Below, one piece after another: positions 19,901 through 25,289 of a stretch of DNA of 64,000 nt. Positions within the stretch are counted from its first letter, which is position 1; each line of letters starts with the position of its first letter. Origin of the DNA: Lachnospiraceae bacterium A4 (GTDB lineage: Bacteria > Bacillota > Clostridia > Lachnospirales > Lachnospiraceae); the NCBI GenBank assembly GCA_000403215.2, contig KE159549.1:194930-258929 (forward strand). The letters run 5' to 3'. The notes below the pieces were generated by a model that was not told where the DNA came from, ran no database searches, and saw nothing but the letters and a program-made list of their open reading frames with translations. The translations under genes and the position numbers were made by a program.

Positions 19901-21849
19901 TAAAACCATATTATATTTCAGTACCAGATGAGAACAAATGTACACTGGAATGGAAACCTGAAATTTGGTGTGAGTGGGAATCTCTGGACACCTGCATGAA
20001 TACACAAGGCTCGGATTATTTTGTCAGGATTCACAACACAGGCAGCCAGACTTCTAAGTATGCATTTACACTCAAGAATGCTATGCGGGATACCATTACC
20101 GCACCGACAGACAGGAATGACACACTGGAACAGAACGAGGCAGCTTATTATACGATAACAGCGCCGGAGAAGCAGGCATTTTATATTACAGTCAGCAGTG
20201 AAGATTCGCCGTCGGTGTACTGCGGGACAGATTTAGAGCGTCTGCTGGGAAATAGAGGACAAAACATCAGATTAGGGGAAAGATACAGCATTGCCGCAGG
20301 ACAGACATGTTATGTCAAAGCAGTAAGTAGGAGTGAAGACTGCCAGTTTGCCATCAGCGTTGCCGAAGCAAATGTTATTCCGCTGGAACTGAATACCACT
20401 TCACCAATGACAGTCCATATTTTAACAGGCGAAAAGGCGGAGTACGAATTTACAGCACCAAAAAATGGAAACTATATTGTGCTTGTAAATGGTGATATTC
20501 AGGATTCCAATCATGCTTACACCTATGTGGACGGCACGGAGTCTCAACCCTTTGAAAACGGATATGTATTTGAAGGACTGACAGCAGGGAAAACACTCAG
20601 GCTCAATGTAGAGAATACAAACTCTTATGGAAATAGCCGATCTTGCTGTGTACAGATTATTGCAGCAGATGAACTCGCTTTGGACAGACCAGTATGGAAA
20701 GACGTGATCCAAGGTAAGTATACATATTTTATTCTGGATGCATTTAGCGAAGGAGGGTATGCGGTATCCATGGAGCCATACAATAACTGTCAGATAGAGT
20801 ATGCTATTGACAGTCAGGAGTATGAAAGTTCTGCTAATTGGGGAAGATTTGAAGTATATCTTGAATCAGGAAGCAGGCTTTGGGTGAGAATAAGGAACGA
20901 TAGTACAGATATGCAGACTGTTGAAGTAAAGGCTGAAACCATACGTTTTAATGAAATAACTGGAAAAGAGGAAATATTTACCCAATTGGGCGAAGTAAAG
21001 TACTATCAGTACATAGCGGAAAAAGACGGCAAATATGCTTTTGAGCTATCGGGAGAGAATATCAGTGGATATTATTCTGATTATTACGGCACCAGTATAG
21101 ACCAGTATTTTAGTTCAAGGATATTTGATCTACAAGCAGATGATAGTGTCTGGATCAAAGTACGAAACAACAGTGATGAAATTGAAACAAATCCATTTAC
21201 TTTAACGGTAAGAGAAACAGAACCTGTCACAGTAACTATTAGTGGGACAGTGAACGAAACTTATCCGCTGATAGGACAGGAGGATCGATATTTTGAATAT
21301 ACAGCCAAGGAAGATGGGGTGTATAATGTATCAATTAATCATAGTAATTTTAATATCTCCTATAACTATGATGGTGGAAGCAACTATAATGGCCGGATAA
21401 GCACAGAATATTCATTTGGTCTGACAGAGGGACAGACATTGTTTTTGAAACTTCATAACGATGGCGATTCTAAAACTGACTGCACTTTAAAAGTGGAGAA
21501 GGTAGAGACGGATTTAATGAATGTGCTTGATATCGGAACAAGAGCGACATTAAATTTTACAACATACGGTCAGACAGAATGGCGGGCGGTTTTGATTGAA
21601 GAGGATGGAGATTATACTATTACAGCAGGATGTACTGATTCAATAGGTGACTTTTATGTAGAAGGCATTGAGCCGCATAAAACGACAAGAGTGAATCCTT
21701 ATAATGGAAGCAGTAGAGATATAGATATGTATAACCTAAGTGCCGGTACTACAATATACATCAAGGTATATCCCTATAATTTCGCCCATATCAGCAACCC
21801 AGAACTAACCTACGAACACAATATCAACATCACAGTAACAAAGAACTAA
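4984..21849 (+). CDS. Giant secreted multidomain surface protein (PPC-like repeats)
   Basis: About 5621 residues. A GGGAG site at 4976-4980 precedes ATGs at 4984 and 4990, and either may be used. Residues 1-33 are a signal peptide ending ALAA before E34. An acidic S/T/E linker follows, including SETAE-type repeats (residues about 119-152). Residues about 180-1570 are Ig/MBG-like beta domains with recurring DAGxYxL phrases. A BIG2-like domain lies near 1573-1680, an FN3-like one near 1680-1830 (EAGHEYTVYVRN), and a second BIG2-like one near 2323-2406 (WKSSNPKTATI). From about 2440 to the end there are about 32 modules of 85-110 residues, each with a pattern like L-x-L-G...G-x-L...G-E-x-x-Y-Y-E-F-T, resembling bacterial pre-peptidase C-terminal (PPC) sandwiches. 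No enzyme motif, LPXTG, SLH or C-terminal membrane helix is visible. Probable adhesin or scaffold; function is inferred only from architecture. Confidence 0.85.
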   Translation: MEMFKRKLFKRALPIILSVAMVFETMPATALAAESQTVESTASDETAVPDDAQDSVQNAEPADSADSAEKSGTESGDTPQETGGSAQAETDTAQKEESTGSDTESAPQNADPAESGTAKSETEESETAESETAKSETVESESAKSETAESETTEAEAGIEAAADGETPSQTEAETLVTRIVAEDTDFDKPINIKDSTGEKVEYTFTRRLSEAGLDFFTTYREKSGCGKFQEEIAGKIYVEVDGERIDGLHDRLTYKWIRKAAAEGETDQTLTDAVPTDAGRYELVISMDTDGVDGLCKKPEKDLVVSLEIEKAEIELSFSSYVNPVETAQDLIDWINEKYIIQYKGDYTYHVSREILAVENGVLPIHLFVMDESGKRQPMKATDLFERAKDYVLTIDEIALTEQAGKNYTLSVKEVYPVEVGGLQDTEVRFELKDPGRELIEEYASEKEWKIEDVTKDLFTEPVKEGDTVTKLGGAPAVYIKGEDGKYNTVLEGAVPEAKWYTRIQPDGGYKIDKELGEIEDDDFVYKPMASNPKDAGEYFIIWSYAGDNNAYDGDHSAPIKFTIDPVPVVIKTSGESVAAANFRDGMSYEDIQSALASVSYGVYPKVKNETTGAIETSDKALDIAPDFFGTSYGMSNTDRTQYFVPEFELQRRVKRITEKGGLTVDIGSLDSDDPHEPRAVDWNTVPRNEDLRIVMDDGFDEISDDELPIEYKYGQSRDKIESIEFEFRVYFTGNKVVYKNGGAMITGVPVTDVTTSAANKNYLADVTKETLEQTAVAVPVEKMKTETVQLVTDGIVDAFIADNKEMLDPQIPDNSTPEAAHALHPGTLEQPAVKIFDKNALFKDRASYKKAKVHKLNEKGELDAALPIEPTDDTLEYRWSFTTLKNYEAYLEKWDEEQREYADFNEFYIKNDLGMTNVDDGSLDAFKGAGLYRLTVTYKDPKNEYRAEAAEIFFKVERQEIVIVPSQQYVRVGDKISDWKENTEQKNEINKDFTIYKLPHNSMEAFSQLTDEAKKGYVLPTAEEIAAYEQKEGRKPDLTLDGVAWDLLRKEKNPETGEDLDPAKWINAYTPYGNFGTNLAYGAVVHWEGEDNGPKFIAGDDFNNYTTLDVKTYRATGEWKHHESVSAVNFYDQQIFVEVDTDKIRALGHEYNGEAVDLKKVSEALVFYTDEALTESSRLPAEQAAGIVNTTDTYNPKKINIYWEKIGAGDEVIATYANSNAVFGGTYRLVLRFEGGELSAVEDKPESAQEDAPVQTYAPLNGDGWLENASVFTVTPREITITPKTMKAETLFAGDTAENLLTEGMDVQNLVEKDKKFFEYAEIAAGNFDTCFGGKNEDGTDRESFRYKYNIDKNGGYPAFNGKADYIIQADGRDIESPEKVYLRTNSTYTVKLQNELASPLAESYKVQYGTAAVQITQRGSADIGEIDDKLSAKGISYELNDSIYTIRPRGAVQFYYEDSESSLEVFNRDDETEVLKNTNVLGFRIYAPKEFHNTGLQENFVYKNAVWNAGGYFYGSTEWQESEDDYYIDVVFPLAKEDTERSFSITWEEGYTETFALADLVLEEDLRKAVAPKSIAFNGVAGKMAVGETQQLDLKITKAQLGDVINIRYRLKGGETKNEFISIDPETGIVTALKAGKTANVVEAYPVYKDAKGNFVPVLDKKGKEAKAASAKITVTEVTASAVKKITAQDDTAKIYFTVPEDGYRREIYVVDVTKGTAYADRKKWKPADFNEAIAGIQNGKWKAAGFAKVQYSTAKNEKLDKLEQDKVYDKKLKAHIVTVYGLEAGHEYTVYVRNVSAARALDDGSVVALSANGSVKSFKMTKPMAKKLELGFTVKTDENDKKNTVTHPVNPDGTVDMSRYTVELSAKKAQLNVYGLFSDKAGGNDSAEDQDRRRYSLIPTVKEEKAALKNYQLPKLAFAVYDEWVDEPFKSGQTPSKYAAVSNKGLVTLKGVDLNGIKTVYIYVRDNLQHESKFDYDYDAWISLTITAKPASFAGKKVKMKVGQQIKLSDYLEYKDEKKKKLPNYRSCGVTISKEMIAMAEASGYEIEDNDDAGDKIHDWRITATAPNKTPFDLIVTDYDAEGKPMETTVKLASAQIDPVKGMKVTYVDDQYITINFTHPSNMNEDDDGRVYEYALEVKDARGNVVDKVIISNPNRIFDIDGINAKELKNAQSWIQYDTDVTDTNGRKYLQFNIDDSDQKLTQEELDKQYTNTFNYYTGEKTKTKTFAYTYHNSKLVRLSSYTLSLTPLYENQQAAKTATAKAKTTNIPASRENVDLTGQDSIDRRGGNGIDITSKKNQVTKGANQESEESDQKDAFANTYRFISGNTYTLKLQDSFGELPRDRVSDTLTWKSSNPKTATIKANAGTYTATLKAVSKGKTTITVTSKVTKKVIARWAVSVSAVKDGSSYGGDYEPTWDDGFYENILALYDPYYEGKLEVLTESVPLTIQDGWTWISFTAPHYGEYTFTYFAKNEEDEYWEELSISEFYDSRNGRTIYSDDGSSIFLEANQKVYFKLEGAMTVKVEGEEFARLTKEHTKEAPLEVKAGYVAFTAWEDNWYTVYFNGKEHEYYNAYSMQAGKTIYIRAEVAGKMYVVAEAEPIELGSASARTVKLDKDNQKEYISFTAKVAGAYKLTYDKVKGTHVSIKGSMRSSEAAQAADTDSKETRFITLKEGETICLLIEAESEITDAKKEFSITVSVEAEERRKVENSTITIPKGNTEIVEYVIPAFTTEKAQFIFAVTGEEGTEISAYYDQDYNIIRNVSANTLTVSKASDAKLKAGDSIYIEIEAGAGKAGDDKAKDAVLTVVQVPVTTLADTSTISIDNQTQQWYTFTAPKAGFYEFGVTVAAGAENDKTPVHDVAIRFYKELFDSILFSEPVSADGTKILSMKAGQTVALQLKSDNKLPDITKEDGTEEPVKSDVTVSVKALDVKPLSVNKGEHVELPAKSEEARYYSFTAAVGATYEKVWEPSDSKTDNAKVTMLTSIEQVSDQASDGQTASVDLKVGDVRYIKVEIQDPESDNPVNGTLTVKAENLNADTLTAGQSYPFHLEYKGGKDAEKVVKFTAPVKGEYEVTTVCEKNEQSGLSYELPSVKVLGSDTTVSTPNDTVEFEKGETKYFRLSFKSEGEVRETKGTITVTSLAKPLDKDVEEIKVTYDTTKTFKYIIPESGRYEFKAEYDEEIASVTWNYGEDTAKNGNYYKKNTELTVEVEGTDEGITANVKLYKPSLISTTSFNAGKNKLELKAGETKYYELSTTEAKKYSFEVTDLTNGTAIPEIKYVTGKTANNWDTLSEDRSYTLPKNSSMILKVTSPSAKKGVSCSLDITENTALKLGDNAVTIDAGASVTMTYRALEAGYYSFSVNQPDAQLVLKVNNGTPEIGSSFYECNSFSVGASCDYTITNEGSTAVTLTVTIKEIEPVVLEPGKEEPKAKDVALGAGEKIYFELKSFKKSDYCIKITDTSKGEDLWIKLDGSSDFSQYKTADGYIIDKELNGPKILTIRNDGIKETKVSVEFTVSETQPLTADPVTLGKNEIRKFSYLATEDNRYLISRNNDDKDLKLNLSVKRINGNGETDLIVDEAGSWEEIILNKGDKLIGTLSYKPTDEKAKDTQTVTVTIAPVQPVNIDTETIPENETTKTVKLEPVTIGDKDNPSRWYQFNAAEDATYQFALTDAYGNPIDNGIHYYNYITDKVEKYLTENEQYMKAGSKLYINVNCNETYTLQYTASKAVTQTGVQVLDFEYKDEVQEVKFVVPRGGIYKISATAIRGSFDVSAKLGEISILENNIQSFMTNGKPNTKFLNQDDVVTIKVTAQQTGKASVSLRIDEVSTADTLALGKEVNGIGSAKDDSYYEFRADKEGLYAITAIGEPAVTYSVEPFMKDGNSTLKQNITGTAYEKLNAGDRVVVTVAKGTEKAYTLKIEMVNTISLDGGNTEEKPFDVTAADGYYGFTTEKAYVRYTIPADGDYYIAVQPINNSISVFDETWSTPQTDTARNQANMYSRKKDETVTFTLTSNMPKDNKNPEKYEEAQFRLIVRKADADLTISVNETKAGTLDSMEKASYTFTATEDGTYIIRFEGSNCTLDSYSDGKEIELKKDEKHTFTIQNNTWNKAGIYQLTVTKLNPTALTSGVTAEGTLEKNQTVYYQFTSTEAELTGYQVYISGTEVQSNIKYLDKDGAELSNEQITGNAEYNLNKDEKLVLKVKNTGTKNTGFKVTVKKIEYTPVNADTPVSRTLDAYEKAYYEFTEGASETGVTYHAVLDSESDKVNIGSIQVARIGADGNLGAFEALTDTERKVTLKKGEKLRLAVLNKNNKNAGFELTVKDLTEPEITYEPLALNETKLGKLIAEQKAGYEFTTGDAAEDGTAYTIFFDGETCKYSHIITVKGEDNSSKEEVAESGKLGTGSKELTLKKGDKVRFTVSGAGKKYELSVKKVVYTPLTLGKTATRSLRVGESVYYEFTDTAAEEKKTTTYHVFGSSYSVSKVTVNEDKSTTVTALAKASEYELGKGESLRFKVTNTNTDTGTVNLTIRAVEYSAMALDTPAEGRLKTNEYAYYQYTSQEDPAEGETAVKYHIYGTAKYQARTVTVNEDQSTTATAWMKDAAEVSLKKGETVQFRVTGQDSDTEGYSLTITKFAEKPITIGATEQGSLAKGQKLVYAYTYTGETPASYIIAAKENGTTIAMAVNGTSVEAQEAFEMKKDEKLTVTITSESPYKEDNSYEFTVREFQPETLTPGTQTAAKILAEDGKMYYQYKVPEGGEGSYMLVLIAHNADALAISGEVAKAGSTEGAEPDEICFDDNGITSNDISLVKDDVLRVTIEASSSVSYRLLLQKAVKDTDRTALPWKGEIQQGEVKYFKFTKPAEDKADYLVSIPYVSDKLIYTLYDDAEGCVDCTPSQSSPYFTQVSGNFTLRVVNASLYNSAECRIDVQKKEAVGMGTQTGTLEPNAYQYFVFPGNIAYTKDEETGEPKREVKPYYISVPDENKCTLEWKPEIWCEWESLDTCMNTQGSDYFVRIHNTGSQTSKYAFTLKNAMRDTITAPTDRNDTLEQNEAAYYTITAPEKQAFYITVSSEDSPSVYCGTDLERLLGNRGQNIRLGERYSIAAGQTCYVKAVSRSEDCQFAISVAEANVIPLELNTTSPMTVHILTGEKAEYEFTAPKNGNYIVLVNGDIQDSNHAYTYVDGTESQPFENGYVFEGLTAGKTLRLNVENTNSYGNSRSCCVQIIAADELALDRPVWKDVIQGKYTYFILDAFSEGGYAVSMEPYNNCQIEYAIDSQEYESSANWGRFEVYLESGSRLWVRIRNDSTDMQTVEVKAETIRFNEITGKEEIFTQLGEVKYYQYIAEKDGKYAFELSGENISGYYSDYYGTSIDQYFSSRIFDLQADDSVWIKVRNNSDEIETNPFTLTVRETEPVTVTISGTVNETYPLIGQEDRYFEYTAKEDGVYNVSINHSNFNISYNYDGGSNYNGRISTEYSFGLTEGQTLFLKLHNDGDSKTDCTLKVEKVETDLMNVLDIGTRATLNFTTYGQTEWRAVLIEEDGDYTITAGCTDSIGDFYVEGIEPHKTTRVNPYNGSSRDIDMYNLSAGTTIYIKVYPYNFAHISNPELTYEHNINITVTKN
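5338..5440 (+). repeat. SETAE-type short tandem repeats
   Basis: Fifteen-base units encoding variants of S-E-T-A-E/K recur about seven times in the linker after the signal peptide. Such low-complexity acidic stalks typically act as a spacer, and the tract could vary in length by slippage. Confidence 0.75.
12300..21849 (+). repeat. Array of about 32 PPC-like protein modules
   Basis: Module starts recur roughly every 300 bp, for example near 12310, 12790, 13430, 14100, 14980, 15570, 16480, 17360, 17980, 18590, 19160, 20090, 20670, 21230 and 21510. Repeats are diverged at DNA level; the modules around 17.4-18.9 kb are the most alike. Module count is by eye. Confidence 0.7.
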
Positions 21850-21856
21850 CCACACA

Positions 21857-21892
21857 AAAAGCCCCTCATGGGAACAGCCACGAGGGGCTTTT
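21857..21892 (+). terminator. Intrinsic terminator after the giant protein gene
   Basis: A perfect 11-bp stem AAAAGCCCCTC/GAGGGGCTTTT with a 14-nt loop, 8 bp after the stop codon. The A- and T-rich arms make it potentially bidirectional. It separates the giant gene from the reverse transcriptase gene. Confidence 0.9.
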
Positions 21893-21989
21893 GCCATATC
21901 AGCCCTTGCGGATATCCGAAGGCACTGTGCCAGCGTCATGTATACAGGAGTTGACCGCAAGGAACGGAAAGGAGAGGAGAATACAATGT

Positions 21990-22757
21990 ATGTCCGAATT
22001 ATTGGAAAAGATACTGGATAAGAAGACTATAGACAGAGCATACCAGCAGATTAGCCTCAGGGAAGGGGCAGAAGCAGAAAACGCCAGATTTTTTGCTGAA
22101 AACTGGGACAAGATTCAGGACCAGATTCGCCAGAGAAGCTATACACCCCAGACGCCGGCTGCATCTATGACAGACAGAATCATCCAGCAGGGGATTGCAC
22201 AGATCCTCAGCCCAGTTTGCGAAGCCGTTTTTTCAGAACACTGCTACGGCTTCCAGCCAGACAAAAACTGCGAGATGGCGGTTTGCGAACTGCTGCGGCT
22301 GCGCGGGGAGGGGTATCTCTGGGTGGTGGATATTGGCTTGCAGAATTTTTATGAAAACGAACCAGAGGACAGACTGATGAGCCTTGTGCACAATATCATC
22401 CATGACGGGGATACCGAATCGCTGATTCGAAAGTATCTCAAAGCAGGAATCATGACCCAGTGCACCAATGAGCAGGAAACCAGCCTGCCGGTGCTGCTGA
22501 TGAATGTGCTGCTGAATGAACTGGACAAAGAACTTGAAAACCGCGGACAGCGGTTTGTCCGCTGCGCAGATGACTGTGTGGTCGCAGTGAAGAGTGAAAG
22601 CAGTGCAAAGCGGGTGATGTGTTCTGTGACAGACTGGATTCAGCGAAAGCTGGGCTTTGGCGCCAGCGCAGCCAAAATAAAAATCGCCAGACCGGCAAAG
22701 CTAAAGTATTTGAGATGGGGATATTTTACAGACATTCAGGCGGAGCCTGTGCCTTGA
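21990..22757 (+). CDS. Short group II intron-type reverse transcriptase with eroded motifs
   Basis: 255 residues from the ATG at 21990, which follows AGGAGA by about 9 bp. It aligns by eye along the LtrA-type finger and palm region: DRIIQQGIAQILSPV, FSEHCYGFQPDK, WVVDI, LLNELDKELENRGQRFVR, CADD. Family members continue into a maturase and often an HNH domain; this protein stops after the palm. Motifs normally invariant are altered: the segment after VVDI reads GLQNFYEN instead of a KGFFD-like run, the QGxxxSP motif reads QETSLPV, and YADD reads CADD, although three candidate catalytic aspartates remain. No intron RNA ends or domain V were seen. It may be a decayed intron relic or a domesticated non-catalytic protein; the open frame favours some selection. 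Confidence 0.75.
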   Translation: MSELLEKILDKKTIDRAYQQISLREGAEAENARFFAENWDKIQDQIRQRSYTPQTPAASMTDRIIQQGIAQILSPVCEAVFSEHCYGFQPDKNCEMAVCELLRLRGEGYLWVVDIGLQNFYENEPEDRLMSLVHNIIHDGDTESLIRKYLKAGIMTQCTNEQETSLPVLLMNVLLNELDKELENRGQRFVRCADDCVVAVKSESSAKRVMCSVTDWIQRKLGFGASAAKIKIARPAKLKYLRWGYFTDIQAEPVP

Positions 22758-22768
22758 AATGGCAGAAG

Positions 22769-22802
22769 GAAAACAGGGGAGGGAGACTCTCCTGTTTTCT
22801 TT
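22769..22802 (+). terminator. Intrinsic terminator between the RT gene and hicB
   Basis: An 11-bp stem (22770-22780 with 22788-22798, one G-T pair) is followed by CTTT. It lies between convergent genes and touches the hicB stop codon. Confidence 0.75.
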
Positions 22803-23196
22803 AGAGAATATTTAGCTTTTGTCTTAATGCTTCCTGAAGGACTTGTGAAAAATTTAGTCCGGCAGCAACGGCTGAATCGTTGAGCCAAGAGGGAATTGTA
22901 AGCGTTTTTTTCACAGCAGTGTTATTCATACGGCGGCGGTATACAGTTGTGTCGCATGAAATATAAGTGGCGAACGCATCTTCTGTCAGGGAAAGGCTTT
23001 TTATAGAAGATGCGGCAGGGATTTCCCGCTGTTCATCTTCGAAATGTGTTAACATGAGGGAGAGTACATCTTCCGCCATGGTGATTCCATCTGCGATGTC
23101 ACTTCCCTGAGTGTAACAGGCATCAAAGTCAGGAAAATCAATAAAGTACCCATTTCCCTCTGGTGTAAAGACAGCAGGATAAATATATTTTGCCAT
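22801..23196 (-). CDS. hicB: HicB-family antitoxin
   Basis: 131 residues. The N-terminal half is the HicB partial RNase H-like fold (YPAVFTPEGNGYFIDFPDFD, then a GSDIADGITMAEDVL helix), which in the family wraps the HicA active site. The C-terminal part (KKTLTIPSWLNDSAVAAGLNFSQVLQEALR) is a ribbon-helix-helix DNA-binding domain that would repress the operon. It lies 42 bp after hicA on the same strand. Its stop codon overlaps the terminator shared with the RT gene. Confidence 0.9.
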   Translation of the reverse strand: MAKYIYPAVFTPEGNGYFIDFPDFDACYTQGSDIADGITMAEDVLSLMLTHFEDEQREIPAASSIKSLSLTEDAFATYISCDTTVYRRRMNNTAVKKTLTIPSWLNDSAVAAGLNFSQVLQEALRQKLNIL

Positions 23197-23238
23197 AGTA
23201 ACAGCTCCTTTCTAATAAAGAAGAAATTAACAAGGAAA

Positions 23239-23424
23239 TTATTTTAAGCCAGAATCTCTTCGAAGTTTGTTTTCTATTCCAGTACCTAATTCTTTGCTAT
23301 AATGCCGGGGAAAAGGAAATTCGCGATTTGTAACTGGACTGTACCAGATCTCATGATTTCCTCCCTCACGGATTTTGTAGCATCCAATATTTTTCATTTG
23401 TTTTGCCATCTCTGCGCCTGTCAT
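23239..23424 (-). CDS. hicA: HicA-family mRNA interferase toxin
   Basis: 61 residues, the usual HicA size. HicA toxins have a dsRNA-binding-like fold with one catalytic histidine in a G-x-H context; here EGGNHEIWYSP near residue 20 supplies it. The tail PFPRHYSKELGTGIENKLRRDSGL is also typical. A GGGGAG site precedes the ATG at 23424. Toxin first and antitoxin second is the standard hicAB order. A consensus promoter with a direct repeat lies just upstream. Confidence 0.9.
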   Translation of the reverse strand: MTGAEMAKQMKNIGCYKIREGGNHEIWYSPVTNREFPFPRHYSKELGTGIENKLRRDSGLK

Positions 23425-23453
23425 ATGCTCCCCTTTCGTTATTTTATAATATG

Positions 23454-23482
23454 ATTATATACGTGTGAGATACGTGTGTCAA
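23454..23482 (-). promoter_or_regulatory. hicAB promoter with direct-repeat operator
   Basis: Minus-strand TTGACA and TATAAT are 17 bp apart, a full consensus match. The spacer, read on the plus strand, contains ATACGTGTG twice (23459-23467 and 23470-23478), an 11-bp period that places both copies on one DNA face. This is a likely binding site for the HicB ribbon-helix-helix domain (inference). Confidence 0.75.
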
Positions 23483-23521
23483 GCTTTCTTATACAAAACT
23501 AAAATATTTTAGAAACGAGTA

Positions 23522-23568
23522 AACAATAAGCTTGCATTACAGCAGGCTTATTGTTATAATAACGTTAT
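23522..23568 (+). promoter_or_regulatory. Pentose operon promoter inside an inverted repeat
   Basis: TTGCAT (23532-23537) and TATAAT (23555-23560) are 17 bp apart. They are bracketed by AACAATAAGC (23522-23531) and GCTTATTGTT (23546-23555), a perfect 10-bp inverted repeat with a 14-nt centre. A second palindrome, ATAACGTTAT, follows at 23559-23568. A repressor bound here would block the polymerase; its identity is unknown. Confidence 0.6.
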
Positions 23569-23622
23569 GAGTACATATTACGGAACGACGGAAACAATAA
23601 AAGAACAGGAGGTTACATATTT

Positions 23623-25218
23623 ATGGGACTTGATGCAAAAAGTGCGATCGAGAGCGGCAGGACTGCACTCGGTATTGAGTTTGGCTCTACCCGAATCAAG
23701 GCGGTATTGATCGACGAAAATCATGAAGTGCTTGCGATCGGAAACTATGATTGGGAGAACCAGTTGGTGAACAACATCTGGACGTACAGTCTGGATGCCA
23801 TCTGGAAAGGGCTGCAGGACTGCTATCAGGATCTGGCAAAGTCGGTGCAGGAGCAATACGGCACGCAGATCAAGACACTCGGCTCGCTTGGCTTTAGTGC
23901 TATGATGCATGGGTATATGGCATTTGACAAGGACGGAGAGCTTCTGGTGCCCTTCAGGACATGGAGAAATACGATCACACAGGAAGCGAGTGAGAAGCTC
24001 ACAGAACTCTTTCAATATCACATTCCGCAGCGATGGAGCATCGCGCATCTCTACCAGGCGATTCTAAATGGCGAGGAGCATGTTGGCAGTGTGGCATTCT
24101 TCACAACACTGGCTGGTTATATCCACTGGAAGCTGAGCGGTGAGAAGGTGCTCGGTGTCGGCGAGGCGTCTGGCATGTTCCCCATTGACATTGATACCAA
24201 AGATTTTAACAGTCGTATGATTTCACAGTTTGACGAGCTTGTGAAGGACAAGAACTTCTCGTGGAAGCTCGCGGATATCATGCCAAAAGTGCTGGTTTCC
24301 GGCGACAGGGCGGGCGCGCTGACGGAGGCGGGCGCAAAGCTGCTTGACGTGACAGGAATCTTGCAGCCGGGTATTCCGATGTGTCCTCCCGAGGGTGACG
24401 CCGGCACAGGCATGGTGGCGACAAACAGCGTGGCGCAGCGCACAGGCAATATCTCAGCTGGGACCTCTGTGTTTGCGATGGCGGTACTGGAGAAGGATTT
24501 ATCGAAATCCTATGACGAGCTCGACCTTGTGACCACACCGGACGGCAGTCTTGTCGCGATGGTTCACTGTAATAACTGTACATCGGACCTGAACGCATGG
24601 GTCAATCTGTTCAAGGAATTTCAGGAGACAATGGGGCAGAAGGTGGACATGAACGAGCTTTACGGAACGCTGTACAGAAAGGCGCTTGAGGGCGATGCAG
24701 ACTGCGGCGGGCTGCTTGCATACGGCTATTTCTCAGGCGAGCATGTGACGGGATTCGAGGAGGGCAGACCGCTCTTTGTGCGCACACCGGATGCGAAATT
24801 CAACCTTGCAAACTTTATGCGTGTCAACCTGTTCACGGCGCTTGGCGCGATCAAGATTGGTATGGACATTTTGTTTAAGCAGGAAAATGTGACACTCGAT
24901 GAGCTGCTCGGACACGGCGGACTGTTCAAGACAGAGGGTGTTGGGCAGAAGGTCGTAGCGGCGGCGGTGAATGTACCTGTGTCTGTGATGAAAACGGCGG
25001 GCGAGGGCGGCGCATGGGGCATTGCCGTGCTTGCGAATTACATGATGAAAAAGGATGCGGACGAGTCTCTGAGCGCATATCTGGCAAACAAGGTGTTTGC
25101 CGGAGAGGAGTCTGTGCGCATGGCGCCGGATGCGGCGGACGTGGCTGGTTTCGAGACCTTTATCGAGCGGTACAAGAACGGGCTTGCGATCGAGCGCGCG
25201 GCAGTTGATCATCTGTAG
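23623..25218 (+). CDS. araB: FGGY-family carbohydrate kinase, probable L-ribulokinase
   Basis: 531 residues. The N-terminal ATP-binding half begins with [18 protein letters not shown] (phosphate-1 loop), and the second half contains [14 protein letters not shown] and [12 protein letters not shown] (phosphate-2 and adenosine regions) and [14 protein letters not shown]. It resembles the 530-residue AraB variant found in Bacteroides and Clostridia, not the E. coli form. Expected reaction: ATP-dependent phosphorylation of L-ribulose to L-ribulose 5-phosphate in the cytoplasm. The adjacent araD, 71 bp downstream, supports arabinose use over xylulose. AGGAGG precedes the ATG. No arabinose isomerase (araA) lies in the window, so the pathway is completed elsewhere. 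Confidence 0.85.
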   Translation: MGLDAKSAIESGRTALGIEFGSTRIKAVLIDENHEVLAIGNYDWENQLVNNIWTYSLDAIWKGLQDCYQDLAKSVQEQYGTQIKTLGSLGFSAMMHGYMAFDKDGELLVPFRTWRNTITQEASEKLTELFQYHIPQRWSIAHLYQAILNGEEHVGSVAFFTTLAGYIHWKLSGEKVLGVGEASGMFPIDIDTKDFNSRMISQFDELVKDKNFSWKLADIMPKVLVSGDRAGALTEAGAKLLDVTGILQPGIPMCPPEGDAGTGMVATNSVAQRTGNISAGTSVFAMAVLEKDLSKSYDELDLVTTPDGSLVAMVHCNNCTSDLNAWVNLFKEFQETMGQKVDMNELYGTLYRKALEGDADCGGLLAYGYFSGEHVTGFEEGRPLFVRTPDAKFNLANFMRVNLFTALGAIKIGMDILFKQENVTLDELLGHGGLFKTEGVGQKVVAAAVNVPVSVMKTAGEGGAWGIAVLANYMMKKDADESLSAYLANKVFAGEESVRMAPDAADVAGFETFIERYKNGLAIERAAVDHL

Positions 25219-25289
25219 GGCGAAGCTGGTGTTATCATGTAGGAAAGGATGCGGCGTGCACGCATTTTTCAGAAATCTGGAGGGTCAAG

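Noticed and set aside
21500-22757. A diversity-generating retroelement with the giant protein as target
   Set aside because: The RT resembles LtrA, not DGR enzymes, and no near-copy of the giant gene's 3' end with adenine-specific differences was found near the RT by eye.
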